This document shows, one piece after another, positions 1 to 8,022 of a DNA stretch of 18,791 nt (positions are counted from its first letter, which is position 1; each line of letters begins with the position of its first letter). This stretch comes from JAKSSE01 sp045597645. Lineage in GTDB: Bacteria > Bacillota > Clostridia > Lachnospirales > Lachnospiraceae. The notes beneath the pieces were generated by a model. It had not been told where the DNA came from. It was given only the letters and a program-made list of their open reading frames with translations, and made no database searches. Position numbers and translations under genes: made by a program. Location of the stretch: assembly GCA_045597645.1 (NCBI GenBank), contig JAZLKM010000074.1:1-18791 (forward strand), read 5' to 3'.

Positions 1-2
1 TT

Positions 3-1328
3 GATGACACCGAATGGTTTCAGACAAACTATGATTGCTATTGGAATGGCAGCATTGCGAGTATAGTGATTTATAGTACGGGATATTATGACAGCGATAC
101 GAGATATAACGTCTACAATTATAACTTTGCAACTGGTCAGCAGGTGAGCAACGAGGAGCTGTTTGCTCTTAAAGGTATCACTGGTGAAGAGCTTGAGGAG
201 AATATAAGAAGGGCGGCAGCATATGTTATAGATACGGAAATGCAGATGTTTTTCGAAAATGAGATGCCTCTGACTGAAGGTGAGCTATGGTATGCGGATG
301 TTGTAGATGAAGCTGTTCAGCATATGTATGGGGATTATCTGCTAGCAAGAGCGAGGACCATACATATGGATAACATTGACGAATATATACCGGTATATCT
401 GGACGCGGATGGTGAATTGCAGGCTGTTACACTAATTTACAACATGGGAATGTACGGCGAGGTTACCAGCATTTTATCTCCTAAGGAGTGGGTAAACAAT
501 GATGTAAAGGCCTTTTCAGGGGATCTTCTGGATGTTGTATCAAAAGATGATGGAATATACTTAACGATCTATAGGACTGACTGGTCAGAAGCAATGCATG
601 AGGAGTACCCGTCTTTTGATTATGCAAAAGAATATCGGATTGATGGTCTTTACAAAAATTATATAGATGCAAGAATCTCATGGGTTGGAAATGGCAATCA
701 GCCATACATTTTGCTCTTGTCGGATGATGGAACTATATCTTATGTAGATGTCTGGGAAGGGATTGCATCAGGATATTTCTGCGCTGTTGAGCCATTATGG
801 GGATTAGCTAATTTAAAAGCTTTCAGCGAAGAATCAGAGTACAGGATTGCAGCGGTAAATAATGACGGCATATTAATTGATGTGGAAGATGCTCTCTATA
901 TGATGCTTAGCTGCAGATATATAGATTTTGAAAAGAATTTGTTGAACTTGGGTGATGTGACAAGATATTCTGCCACGGTAAACCATAAAGAGTCAGGGGA
1001 ATATGTTGAGTACGAGGAGATGATAGGATTTACAGATGATAAATATCACCTATTTGTAAGAGAATCCTACAAAACTGCTGATTACGAAGGCGGTTCGCAG
1101 ACAGGGTATATTACCTTTAATGGAATGAATGAAAGAGGAATAGTATATGATTTTTCTCTTGTAGGTGAGGATGGCGAGAATAGAGGAGCTATGGCTATAA
1201 ATGCATATAGCTTTTGGGACGAAGATTTCGATTATATCGTTGATTGGGCTGAAGCGACCTATCTTGGCGGCCTTGACATATTTGAGTCGCAGGGGTACAG
1301 AGTAATACTGAAAAGCTCTGTAGGATAA
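3..1328 (+). CDS. Hypothetical, probably exported protein (5' end outside window)
   Basis: The reading frame is open from the first bases of the window, so the N-terminus is missing and at least 441 codons remain. The GTG at 66 is an internal valine codon rather than a start: it has no ribosome binding site and the frame continues upstream. The visible protein is acidic, rich in Tyr, Asp and Glu, has no transmembrane helix, and looks like mainly beta-strand secreted or surface material. Near its start, the stretch with YNYNFATGQQVSNEELF resembles the strand-turn pattern of RsiV/DUF3298-type extracellular domains (a Tyr-rich strand, then a TG.x turn, then an E-E-L-F helix). This is a resemblance from memory, not an assigned family. 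The next gene starts 60 nt downstream with no terminator between, so the two may be co-transcribed. Function unknown. Confidence 0.75.
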   Translation, partial: DDTEWFQTNYDCYWNGSIASIVIYSTGYYDSDTRYNVYNYNFATGQQVSNEELFALKGITGEELEENIRRAAAYVIDTEMQMFFENEMPLTEGELWYADVVDEAVQHMYGDYLLARARTIHMDNIDEYIPVYLDADGELQAVTLIYNMGMYGEVTSILSPKEWVNNDVKAFSGDLLDVVSKDDGIYLTIYRTDWSEAMHEEYPSFDYAKEYRIDGLYKNYIDARISWVGNGNQPYILLLSDDGTISYVDVWEGIASGYFCAVEPLWGLANLKAFSEESEYRIAAVNNDGILIDVEDALYMMLSCRYIDFEKNLLNLGDVTRYSATVNHKESGEYVEYEEMIGFTDDKYHLFVRESYKTADYEGGSQTGYITFNGMNERGIVYDFSLVGEDGENRGAMAINAYSFWDEDFDYIVDWAEATYLGGLDIFESQGYRVILKSSVG

Positions 1329-1388
1329 TGAGGTTGCCTTTTTGAGAAGTGGTGAAACGCACTTAGATTTTTACGAGGAGGTTATTCG

Positions 1389-1874
1389 ATGGAATTAACA
1401 GGTACCTGGAAGCCATATGGAAAATATGTAAATAAGGACCAAAAGATTATAATTCAAGACTATGAAATTACCTTTTGGACAGATTCGGTGAGTTCAAATT
1501 CAAAACAGGCAACAGCTTCCTTTCATTTGGAGGAGGGGGGTAGTCTAAAGGAGAATCACTGTTACAATATAAAGATTGATGATGAACAATATAAAAATAT
1601 TGATTTTATGGTTCATGAAGAAATCATTGATGGAAAGCCTGTTGTGATTCTTTCTCATATGGATATGGAATATGACGGCAGAGGGCGTATTGTATTTTTT
1701 TCTTATGTTCGTGAAGAAGATTATACATTAGTAAATGATGAATTTAAGTCTTTGGCATATCTATACTGGAATGAGCGTCCGCCCGTATCGAAGATGCAAA
1801 AGAATCCAAATGAATACATGGCAATGAGTATGACGTTGGGAAGTCTGGAAAGTGGATTTCTCATGCAAAAATAG
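1389..1874 (+). CDS. Small hypothetical protein, 161 aa
   Basis: The ATG is preceded by a strong GAGGAGG at 1375-1381 with 7 nt spacing, which fixes the start. The product is soluble and acidic, with no signal peptide, membrane segment or cysteine cluster. It begins with LTGTWKPYGKY and seems to consist of alternating beta-strands, as in small lipocalin-like or immunity-type proteins, but I do not recognise a family. It lies 60 nt behind the preceding unknown gene and is probably its partner in one transcript. There is no clear terminator after it; the next element is the promoter of the thrS leader. Coding status is well supported by the ribosome binding site, length and codon usage; function is unknown. 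Confidence 0.7.
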   Translation: MELTGTWKPYGKYVNKDQKIIIQDYEITFWTDSVSSNSKQATASFHLEEGGSLKENHCYNIKIDDEQYKNIDFMVHEEIIDGKPVVILSHMDMEYDGRGRIVFFSYVREEDYTLVNDEFKSLAYLYWNERPPVSKMQKNPNEYMAMSMTLGSLESGFLMQK

Positions 1875-1899
1875 TCAGATAGTCCTGTCAATTATGGGA

Positions 1900-1928
1900 T
1901 TGTATGTAGATTGTTTTTGTGTTAGTAT
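1900..1928 (+). promoter_or_regulatory. Probable sigma-A promoter of the thrS T-box leader
   Basis: TTGTAT at 1900-1905 and TAGTAT at 1923-1928 are separated by 17 nt. Both hexamers are imperfect matches to the sigma-A consensus. The predicted start, near 1935, falls just ahead of the T-box stem I, which is where it should be. Confidence 0.45.
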
Positions 1929-1944
1929 ATCAGCAAAATAAAAG

Positions 1945-2180
1945 CTGTGACAGAGAAAGTAGTATGCGGGGCGACTATAGAGAGAATCTCCTAGGCTGGA
2001 AGAGATTTAGGAAGAGCGCATATGAAGACCACTCTTGAGCTGATCGTAGAAGCCGTATTGGTGAAGCGACTCCGGATTGCCCCGTTATAGGCATAATGAG
2101 TGAAACACTGAGGTGGAACCGTGTATACAATGCACCCTTGGATTTGCGTAAAAGCGCCAATCTACGGGTGCATTTTTTAC
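1945..2180 (+). promoter_or_regulatory. Threonine T-box riboswitch (leader of thrS)
   Basis: This leader senses uncharged tRNA-Thr and controls read-through into thrS. Stem I closes with AGAG (1952-1955) pairing CTCT (2032-2035). An internal loop follows with AGTA on the 5' side (1958-1961) and GAA then ACC on the 3' side (2024-2030), bounded by the helix 1962-1968/2017-2023. This is the usual specifier-loop layout, and ACC (2028-2030, followed by A) is a threonine codon. The T-box core GAGGTGGAACCGTG lies at 2110-2123. In the antiterminator, GAGG (2110-2113) pairs CCTT (2136-2139) and GTG (2121-2123) pairs CAC (2133-2135), leaving the 7-nt TGGAACC bulge. Its TGGA would pair with a tRNA acceptor end having discriminator U. 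The antiterminator uses bases of the terminator 5' arm, so the two structures exclude each other. Confidence 0.93.
2129..2178 (+). terminator. T-box leader terminator
   Basis: AATGCACCC (2129-2137) pairs GGGTGCATT (2166-2174), with a T run to 2178. The loop contains further short pairings, TTGG/CCAA and GCG/CGC. This is the off-state structure of the T-box. Confidence 0.9.
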
Positions 2181-2219
2181 GCTAATATTAATCACTTGGT
2201 TTTATAAGGAGAGAGAAAA

Positions 2220-3983
2220 ATGGTGAATTTTAAAGAGGACGAGGAACTTCAAGTATTGAATCATTCATGTGCTCACTTGATGGCACAGGCAGTTAAGCAC
2301 CTCTATCCGGACGCAAAGTTCTGGGTAGGTCCAGTAGTAGAAGAGGGCTTTTACTACGATATGGATCTTGGCGGAAAGTCTCTTACAGACGAGGATATCG
2401 CTGCAATCGAAAAGGAAATGAAGAAGGTTGCAAAGACAGGAGTTAAGATCTACAGACGTGAGATTTCAAAGGCTGAGGCTCTTGAGATGTTCAAGGACGA
2501 TCCTTACAAGATTGATCTCATTTCAAATATGGATGATGGCACAATCACCTGCTATGACCAGGGCGATTTCACGGACCTTTGCCGTGGACCACACGTAGAC
2601 AATGTAAAGCTCTGCCGTAACTTTAAATTAGTTAAGCACTCAGGTGCTTACTGGAAGGGTGATGCAAGCAACCAGGTACTTGATAGAGTATATGGTGTAT
2701 GCTTCCCGACACCAGAGGCACTGGAGGAGCATTTGAAACTTCTCGAGGAGGCAAAGGAAAGAGATCACCGTAAGATTGGTAAAGACATGGGTATCTTCAT
2801 GGTGGATGATCTCATCGGACGTGGACTCCCAATGTACCTTCCAAATGGTTATACAGTATGGCAGGAACTTGAGGATTATATTAAGTACAAGGAGCGTAAG
2901 CTGGGCTACCTGCATGTTATGACACCATGTGTTGGTACTGTTGATCTCTATAAGACATCCGGACATTGGGATCATTACAAGGAGAATATGTTCCCTAAAA
3001 TGGAAGTAGAAGGCGAGGAGTTTGTCCTTAGACCTATGAACTGCCCACACCACATGAGAATATATGCTAACAGGCCACATTCATACAAGGAGCTTCCAAT
3101 ACGTATAGCAGAGATTGCGCACGACTTTAGATACGAGGCATCAGGTGCTCTCAAGGGTATCGAGCGTGGACGCCACTTCTGCCAGAATGATTCGCATATT
3201 TTCTGCACAATTGATCAGATCAAGGATGAAGTCAAAGCAGTTTGTGATCTAATCTTTGATGTATATAAGGATTTTGGCATCACAAACTATCGCTGCGCAC
3301 TTTCACTTCGTGATCCGGCTGACAAAAAGAAATATCATCAGGATGATGAGATGTGGAACACTGCAGAGCAGGCTCTTCGTGACACCTTAAATGAGATTGG
3401 TATTGAGTTCACGGAGGAGATTGGTGAGGCTGCATTCTACGGACCAAAGCTTGATGTTCAGGTTAAGCCAGCTATTGGAAATGAGATTACGCTCTCTACA
3501 TGCCAGCTTGATTTCTGCTTGCCAGCTAAGTTTGACCTTACATATATCGATGCTGACCAGGCGAAGAAGACTCCGGTAGTAATTCACAGAGCTATTCTTG
3601 GTTCTCTCGACAGATTTATGGCGTACATCCTTGAGGAGACGAAGGGTAACCTTCCTACATGGCTTGCTCCAGTACAGGTTAAGGTGCTTCCTGTAAAGAA
3701 TGATGACCCTGAGTTGAATGCATACTCAGTAAAGCTTGTTGAGGCACTTGCTGATGCTGATGTGAGAGTTGAATATGATGACCGCTCAGAGAAGCTTGGC
3801 TACAAGATGCGCGAGGCGCAGATACAAAAGGTTCCTTACTTAGCAGTACTTGGTAAGAATGAGGAGGCTGAGAATACAGTTTCATTCAGACTTCATGGTG
3901 AGCAGGGCACAACAACAGTATCATTTGATGAGTTTGTTGAGCTTATTGTTAAGGATATTAAAACAAAAGGACGTTCTCTATAA
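2220..3983 (+). CDS. thrS: Threonine--tRNA ligase (ThrRS), form lacking the TGS domain
   Basis: This enzyme charges tRNA-Thr in the cytoplasm. The start is set by AAGGAG at 2206-2211, 8 nt before the ATG. The protein has 587 residues against about 640 for common bacterial ThrRS, because it begins directly at the editing domain: NHSCAH at residues 14-19, later DLCRGPH. The N-terminal TGS domain is absent. The class II core follows, with motif 2 around FRYEASGALKGIERGR. The three zinc ligands expected from E. coli ThrRS are present as C275 (in MNCPHH), H326 and H456 (in HRAILGSLDRF). The usual QDDAHIF reads QNDSHIF here; the aspartate equivalent to the threonine-contacting Asp383 of E. coli is kept. 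A C-terminal anticodon-binding domain occupies about residues 485-585. Expression is under the T-box upstream. Confidence 0.95.
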   Translation: MVNFKEDEELQVLNHSCAHLMAQAVKHLYPDAKFWVGPVVEEGFYYDMDLGGKSLTDEDIAAIEKEMKKVAKTGVKIYRREISKAEALEMFKDDPYKIDLISNMDDGTITCYDQGDFTDLCRGPHVDNVKLCRNFKLVKHSGAYWKGDASNQVLDRVYGVCFPTPEALEEHLKLLEEAKERDHRKIGKDMGIFMVDDLIGRGLPMYLPNGYTVWQELEDYIKYKERKLGYLHVMTPCVGTVDLYKTSGHWDHYKENMFPKMEVEGEEFVLRPMNCPHHMRIYANRPHSYKELPIRIAEIAHDFRYEASGALKGIERGRHFCQNDSHIFCTIDQIKDEVKAVCDLIFDVYKDFGITNYRCALSLRDPADKKKYHQDDEMWNTAEQALRDTLNEIGIEFTEEIGEAAFYGPKLDVQVKPAIGNEITLSTCQLDFCLPAKFDLTYIDADQAKKTPVVIHRAILGSLDRFMAYILEETKGNLPTWLAPVQVKVLPVKNDDPELNAYSVKLVEALADADVRVEYDDRSEKLGYKMREAQIQKVPYLAVLGKNEEAENTVSFRLHGEQGTTTVSFDEFVELIVKDIKTKGRSL

Positions 3984-4003
3984 TAATTGCGAAGGGCAGG
4001 ACT

Positions 4004-5365
4004 ATGAAGCATATTCTGGTTGTTGATGATGACAAAACAAATCTTCTGGTAGCAAAAGAAACCTTGGGAGACGTTTACAAGATTACTGCTGTCACCATGG
4101 GTGTGCAGGCACTTAAGTTCTTGGAAAATAATAAGTGCGATTTAATTTTGTTAGATATCAATATGCCAGGAATGGATGGCTTTGAGGTAATGTCCAAGAT
4201 TCGTGAGATTGACGGAGCGCAGGATATACCTATCATTTTCCTTACAGCTGCAAATGATGCTGCAATTGAGAGCAGATGCCTTGAAGAGGGAGCCTTGGAT
4301 TTTATCGCGAAGCCCTTTGTTAAGCAGGTAATTAAGTCTCGAATCAGTAGAATCCTGGAGCTTGAGGAGCTGAGAGCAGGACTCGTAGATAAGCTTGAAA
4401 AGACAACTCAGGAAATAATTGATATTAGGAACAAAGGTCAGAAGGATGCTTTAACAGGTCTATGGAACAGAGCGTACATGGAGCAGGCAGTTAATCTTAG
4501 TCTTGCTGCCATCAATCACGGCGCGCTATTTATGATTGATATGGACAATTTTAAATCCATAAATGATACCTATGGCCATCTGGCAGGTGACAATGTCCTT
4601 AGAATGTTTGCGGATACACTCGTCAAGTACTCAAAGGAGAATGATATTGCATCGAGAATCGGTGGTGATGAATTCATTCTTTTTGTAAATGGTGATCAGC
4701 CGGAGACAAAGCTGGCAGAGCTGGCACAAAATATAATTACTGACATGACTGGGCAGCTTGCAGCTGGTCAATATGACACAAACTGCTCAGTATCAGTTGG
4801 AATAGCGATGTCTCCAATGGATGGCGAAGATTTCACTGGACTGTATAATGCTGCAGACAAGGCATTGTATCATGTTAAGCTCAATGGCAAGAACTCGTAT
4901 CACTTCTATGGAGATGCCAAGAAAATTGCGGCAGAGCGGGCAGAAAATACAGTTGACCTAGAGTATATCAAGGCTTTGATGCTCAGATCAGATGCAGGAA
5001 AAGGCACCTATAATCTGGAGTTTGAGAATTTCCATCATGTATATAATTTCCTGAGGCGATTTGTCGAGAGAAACAGCAATGAGATTCGTACAGTTCTATT
5101 TACAGCAACAACTCCGAATGACCGCATAATCGATAACGAGGAGTTAGAGACAGCTATGGCGGCGCTTGAGCGTGCGGTATATACATCACTTCGCAGATCA
5201 GACATCTCTAGCAGGTATTCGAATAAGCAGATGGTAGTTATTTTGCTCGATACGGATCAAGCAAATTCTAAGCTTGTTGTAGATAGAATATTGGAAAATT
5301 ATAAAAAAGAATATAGTGGCAGTAAAGTGTCATTCAGCTATGGTATAGCAGAGGTGGGCGAGTAG
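4004..5365 (+). CDS. Response regulator diguanylate cyclase: REC-GGDEF plus degenerate second GGDEF
   Basis: This is a predicted phosphorylation-controlled c-di-GMP synthase in the cytoplasm. A receiver domain (residues 1-120) has the acidic pocket D8-D10, phospho-acceptor D51, T81 and K103. A helical linker leads to a GGDEF domain (about 147-305) that starts with DALTGLWNR and has an intact GGDEF at 220-224. At its inhibitory-site position the sequence is KEND (211-214), so the arginine of RxxD is replaced by lysine. A third region (about 336-453) follows the same fold pattern (LRRSDISSRY, then a strand, ending in VSFSYGIAEV) but has SNKQM at 406-410 in place of GGDEF, while RRSD (397-400) keeps an RxxD. 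It lies 20 nt after thrS with a modest GAAGGG-type ribosome binding site, so read-through from thrS is possible. No partner kinase is nearby. Confidence 0.9.
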   Translation: MKHILVVDDDKTNLLVAKETLGDVYKITAVTMGVQALKFLENNKCDLILLDINMPGMDGFEVMSKIREIDGAQDIPIIFLTAANDAAIESRCLEEGALDFIAKPFVKQVIKSRISRILELEELRAGLVDKLEKTTQEIIDIRNKGQKDALTGLWNRAYMEQAVNLSLAAINHGALFMIDMDNFKSINDTYGHLAGDNVLRMFADTLVKYSKENDIASRIGGDEFILFVNGDQPETKLAELAQNIITDMTGQLAAGQYDTNCSVSVGIAMSPMDGEDFTGLYNAADKALYHVKLNGKNSYHFYGDAKKIAAERAENTVDLEYIKALMLRSDAGKGTYNLEFENFHHVYNFLRRFVERNSNEIRTVLFTATTPNDRIIDNEELETAMAALERAVYTSLRRSDISSRYSNKQMVVILLDTDQANSKLVVDRILENYKKEYSGSKVSFSYGIAEVGE

Positions 5366-5440
5366 AGGCAGATATTGTCTGTTCAAAATTAAGTGCATAA
5401 GCTTTTATAGATGATGTAGCCATAGTAAATAAAAGTAAAA

Positions 5441-5456
5441 CATGGTAAAATCCATG
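5441..5456. repeat. Short inverted repeat upstream of the chemoreceptor gene
   Basis: CATGG (5441-5445) and CCATG (5452-5456) flank TAAAAT. It is symmetrical, AT-centred and lacks a T tail, so it is more like an operator than a terminator. Function not shown. Confidence 0.35.
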
Positions 5457-5463
5457 CTAATGA

Positions 5464-5485
5464 TAGTTCATGATATATCGAACTA
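5464..5485. repeat. Second inverted repeat upstream of the chemoreceptor gene
   Basis: TAGTTC (5464-5469) and GAACTA (5480-5485) are perfect 6-bp arms around a 10-nt centre. It sits about 50 nt ahead of the chemoreceptor start. It may be a protein-binding site or a small leader hairpin. I found no convincing sigma-A or sigma-D promoter in 5366-5537. Confidence 0.35.
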
Positions 5486-5537
5486 GCGGAAATAAACTCA
5501 AAATCAAACTCATTTTAGCCATAGGAAGGGCAATTAT

Positions 5538-7214
5538 ATGAAGAAAAAAAAGAGTGGTATATCGCTATTATTAACACTGCTTATTATGGGATTTGGCCCA
5601 CTTGTGCTGGCTGCGATTATTATGATTACAGTGGCATCAAGCAGCATCAAGAATTCTGTTCAGGAGGAGACCTACGGAAAACTGAAGGTTGCTGCAGAAG
5701 GCTTGGATCAGTATTTCGCCTATGACATTATTGCAAATGGCGAAGTAGACTACGAGGAGTATTCTGATCACGAGTATATGGAGTGCTCGAAGTCGGAGTC
5801 GGTGGAGCTCACCTTGTTCAAGGGCGATACAAGATTCCTCACCTCATTGAAAAATGCGGATGGTACTTATAATGAAGGTACGCAGGCAAGCGCAGAGGTA
5901 TTTGCTCACGTGAAGCAGGGTCAGACATATACAGCTGATGATGTGGTAATCAATGGTGTAGACTACTACGTATATTATCAGCCGATATATGATGGTGAGA
6001 ATAATTTCTGGGGTATGGCATTTGCCGGAACACCTCAGGTTAAAGTAAAGCAGGCAATTACTAGTGCTGTAACAAAGCTCATTGTTGTAGCTGTTGTTAT
6101 AGCAGCATTGTTCTCAATCATTATTATTACGGTTGCAGTAAAAATTAAAAAGAGCATAACATTACTATCAGCAGGACTGGTGAGATTGTCAGAAGGTGAC
6201 ATCTCAGAGGGTGTTAACGCTAAGGATGCTATCAGCGAGATAACTGAGATGATTGGTGCTACGAATCTGTTGCAGGAGAAGCTGTCTAGTGTAGTAGGCG
6301 TTGTTAAGGATCAGACTAACAGCCTGTCATCATCAATAGGTGTAGTAAATGGAGCAGCTAATGAGTCTGCAGAGGGTACAATGCAGATATCAGGAGCTAT
6401 GGATGAGCTGAGCGGCTCAACTATGACTCTGTCAGAAAATGCCCAGGATGTTAACAATCAGGCAGTATCAATGGGCGAGTATATCCAGGGAATTAGTGAG
6501 AATGTTGAGGCACTCTCAAATGCATCTGATGAGATTAAGGATTCTACAGAGAACGCTCAGGAAATGATGAACAGAGTGCTCGAGTCCTCTGAGCAGTCAT
6601 CACATGCAGTAGATGAGATAACTGAAAGTATTGCTCTTACCAATGCGTCTATTGTTAAGATTACTGAGTCAGTCAACCTCATTTCAGAGATTGCTTCTCA
6701 GACTAACCTTCTGGCGCTCAACGCTTCTATTGAGGCAGCTAGAGCTGGTGACGCAGGACGCGGATTTGCGGTTGTTGCAGAGGAGATAGGTAAGCTGGCA
6801 ACAGAATCTGCTGATACAGCTAATAACATTAGAGCCCTGGCTGAAGATATGACAGCAAAGTCTAACCAGACTGTAGGCCTGGCTAAGAAGATTGGTGAGA
6901 TAATCAAGGGAGAGCAGGAATGTGTGGAGACTACCCAGAATGCATTTGAATCTCTTGGAGCATCCATCGAGGAAAGCCTGGCTATGATTACAGAGATTAA
7001 TGCTAAGACAAATGACCTGTCTGGAATTAAGGATGGCATCTTGGCTAACATTACCAATCTCTCATCTATAGCTGAGCAGAATGCTGCAAGCAACCAGGAG
7101 GTAACCGCTTCAGTTGCCACTATTGCAGAGCGTGTTGGAGACATGTCAGCGCAGAGTGATGAGATGAAGAGTCTTTCAGATTCGCTGCAGGAAGCAGTAT
7201 CATACTTCAAGTAA
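5538..7214 (+). CDS. Methyl-accepting chemotaxis protein with periplasmic-type Cache sensor
   Basis: This is a transmembrane chemoreceptor that signals to CheA/CheW. The order is a positive N-terminus (MKKKKS), TM1 (about 9-33), an extracellular sensor of about 140 residues whose length and late motif VDYYVYYQPIYDG suggest a single Cache domain, TM2 (about 178-202), a HAMP segment (about 203-255) and a long coiled-coil signalling domain to residue 558. The conserved hairpin tip starts at Q388 with QTNLLALNASIEAARAGDAG and continues GRGFAVVAEE, which is diagnostic of the MCP signalling domain. There is no C-terminal CheR-tethering pentapeptide. The start follows a GAAGGG ribosome binding site. 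The ligand cannot be read from the sequence. The gene stands alone between a 172-nt upstream gap and a convergent permease gene, and suggests a motile cell. Confidence 0.95.
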   Translation: MKKKKSGISLLLTLLIMGFGPLVLAAIIMITVASSSIKNSVQEETYGKLKVAAEGLDQYFAYDIIANGEVDYEEYSDHEYMECSKSESVELTLFKGDTRFLTSLKNADGTYNEGTQASAEVFAHVKQGQTYTADDVVINGVDYYVYYQPIYDGENNFWGMAFAGTPQVKVKQAITSAVTKLIVVAVVIAALFSIIIITVAVKIKKSITLLSAGLVRLSEGDISEGVNAKDAISEITEMIGATNLLQEKLSSVVGVVKDQTNSLSSSIGVVNGAANESAEGTMQISGAMDELSGSTMTLSENAQDVNNQAVSMGEYIQGISENVEALSNASDEIKDSTENAQEMMNRVLESSEQSSHAVDEITESIALTNASIVKITESVNLISEIASQTNLLALNASIEAARAGDAGRGFAVVAEEIGKLATESADTANNIRALAEDMTAKSNQTVGLAKKIGEIIKGEQECVETTQNAFESLGASIEESLAMITEINAKTNDLSGIKDGILANITNLSSIAEQNAASNQEVTASVATIAERVGDMSAQSDEMKSLSDSLQEAVSYFK

Positions 7215-7217
7215 GGA

Positions 7218-7982
7218 CTAGAAGAAGCTAGATATTACTTTACAAAGTAAAAGAACCAGTACGAGGCCGATTATCGGCCTCGTTATTTTATTGCTTTGCT
7301 TAATAGCAAGGCTTGAACCTAGCATATTGCCAGCTATCCCAAATATGCCTGCAACAAGGCCGAGCTGCCATACTACCTGGCCACTTGTGATAAAAATAAT
7401 AAGGGAAGTGATGTTGGTTGTGAGGTTTATAGCCTTGGTCTGCGCATTGGCCTGACTTACATTTAGATGTGCGAAAACATTTAACAAAATAATGAGAAAG
7501 GTGCCGGTACCTGGGCCATAAAAGCCATCGTAAGCACCTATAATAAGTGCAAACACTGATGCGATGATAAAAACCTTTTTGTCGAAGGCATCGACGGAAG
7601 GGTAATCCTTTCCGAAAAGCTGCTTATTAAATACAAAGAAGGTGGTGACCGCAAGAACCGGTAAAAGTGCAATTCTAAGCACGTAGTCATCAGTAGTAAG
7701 TGAAAGCTTGGCGCCGATTGATGAGCCGATAAGTGCGGCGATAACTGTAGGGATGGCCAGCTTTAGATTTATCAGCTTATGCTTTATGAACTTTCCGGTG
7801 GTTATGGTGGTGCCCATTGCGGATGACAGCTTATTGGTAGCTATAGAGGCATGAGTTGGCAGACCTGCCAAAAGATATGCCGGCAGGGATATAAGTCCGC
7901 CACCACCGCCGATGGAGTCTACGAATCCGGCCAGAAATACAAGAGGACATACTATTAAATACGAGTAAATGGTTATAGTCAT
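7218..7982 (-). CDS. TauE/SafE (TSUP) family membrane permease
   Basis: This is a predicted integral membrane anion transporter of the TSUP family, whose studied members move sulfite, sulfoacetate or related organosulfur/organic anions. The 254-residue length is normal. Seven to eight hydrophobic helices are visible. The glycine-rich N-terminal motif DSIGGGGGLISLP with a following ATNKLSS, and the second-half copy GAYDGFYGPGTGTF with QANAQTKAINLTTN, form the inverted repeat typical of the family. The start is the ATG complementary to 7980-7982, preceded by an AGAAGGA ribosome binding site. The gene converges on the chemoreceptor with only 3 nt between stop codons. A link to the sulfur amino-acid operon further on is possible but not shown: it is a separate transcript on the other strand, and the TSUP substrate cannot be read from sequence. 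Confidence 0.9.
   Translation of the reverse strand: MTITIYSYLIVCPLVFLAGFVDSIGGGGGLISLPAYLLAGLPTHASIATNKLSSAMGTTITTGKFIKHKLINLKLAIPTVIAALIGSSIGAKLSLTTDDYVLRIALLPVLAVTTFFVFNKQLFGKDYPSVDAFDKKVFIIASVFALIIGAYDGFYGPGTGTFLIILLNVFAHLNVSQANAQTKAINLTTNITSLIIFITSGQVVWQLGLVAGIFGIAGNMLGSSLAIKQSNKITRPIIGLVLVLLLCKVISSFF
7261..7293 (+). terminator. Terminator of the chemoreceptor gene, inside the opposite gene
   Basis: ACGAGGCCGA (7261-7270) pairs perfectly with TCGGCCTCGT (7274-7283) around a TTA loop and is followed by TTATTTTATT. It lies 47 nt past the chemoreceptor stop. The same bases on the minus strand encode TRPIIGLV near the end of the TauE-like protein. Confidence 0.75.
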
Positions 7983-8022
7983 AGGTTAAACATCCTTCTA
8001 GATGGTAGTTTCTATCCAGCGG

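Noticed and set aside
66..68. GTG as start of the first gene
   Set aside because: The frame continues open to the window edge and no ribosome binding site precedes the GTG, so the gene is truncated by the window rather than starting here.
2640..3080. 146-codon minus-strand open frame opposite thrS
   Set aside because: Antisense shadow of a well-conserved gene, with no ribosome binding site or recognisable domain.
5436..5463. Sigma-D (flagellar) promoter for the chemoreceptor, TAAA with a GCTAATGA -10
   Set aside because: Only about five of eight -10 positions match and the spacing is off by one; too weak to annotate.
5366..5537. c-di-GMP riboswitch before the chemoreceptor
   Set aside because: The conserved GEMM core elements are not visible; only two simple inverted repeats are present.
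6698..7210. 170-codon minus-strand open frame opposite the chemoreceptor
   Set aside because: It is a low-complexity mirror of the repetitive coiled-coil coding sequence, with Ser/Ala-rich translation and no family motif.
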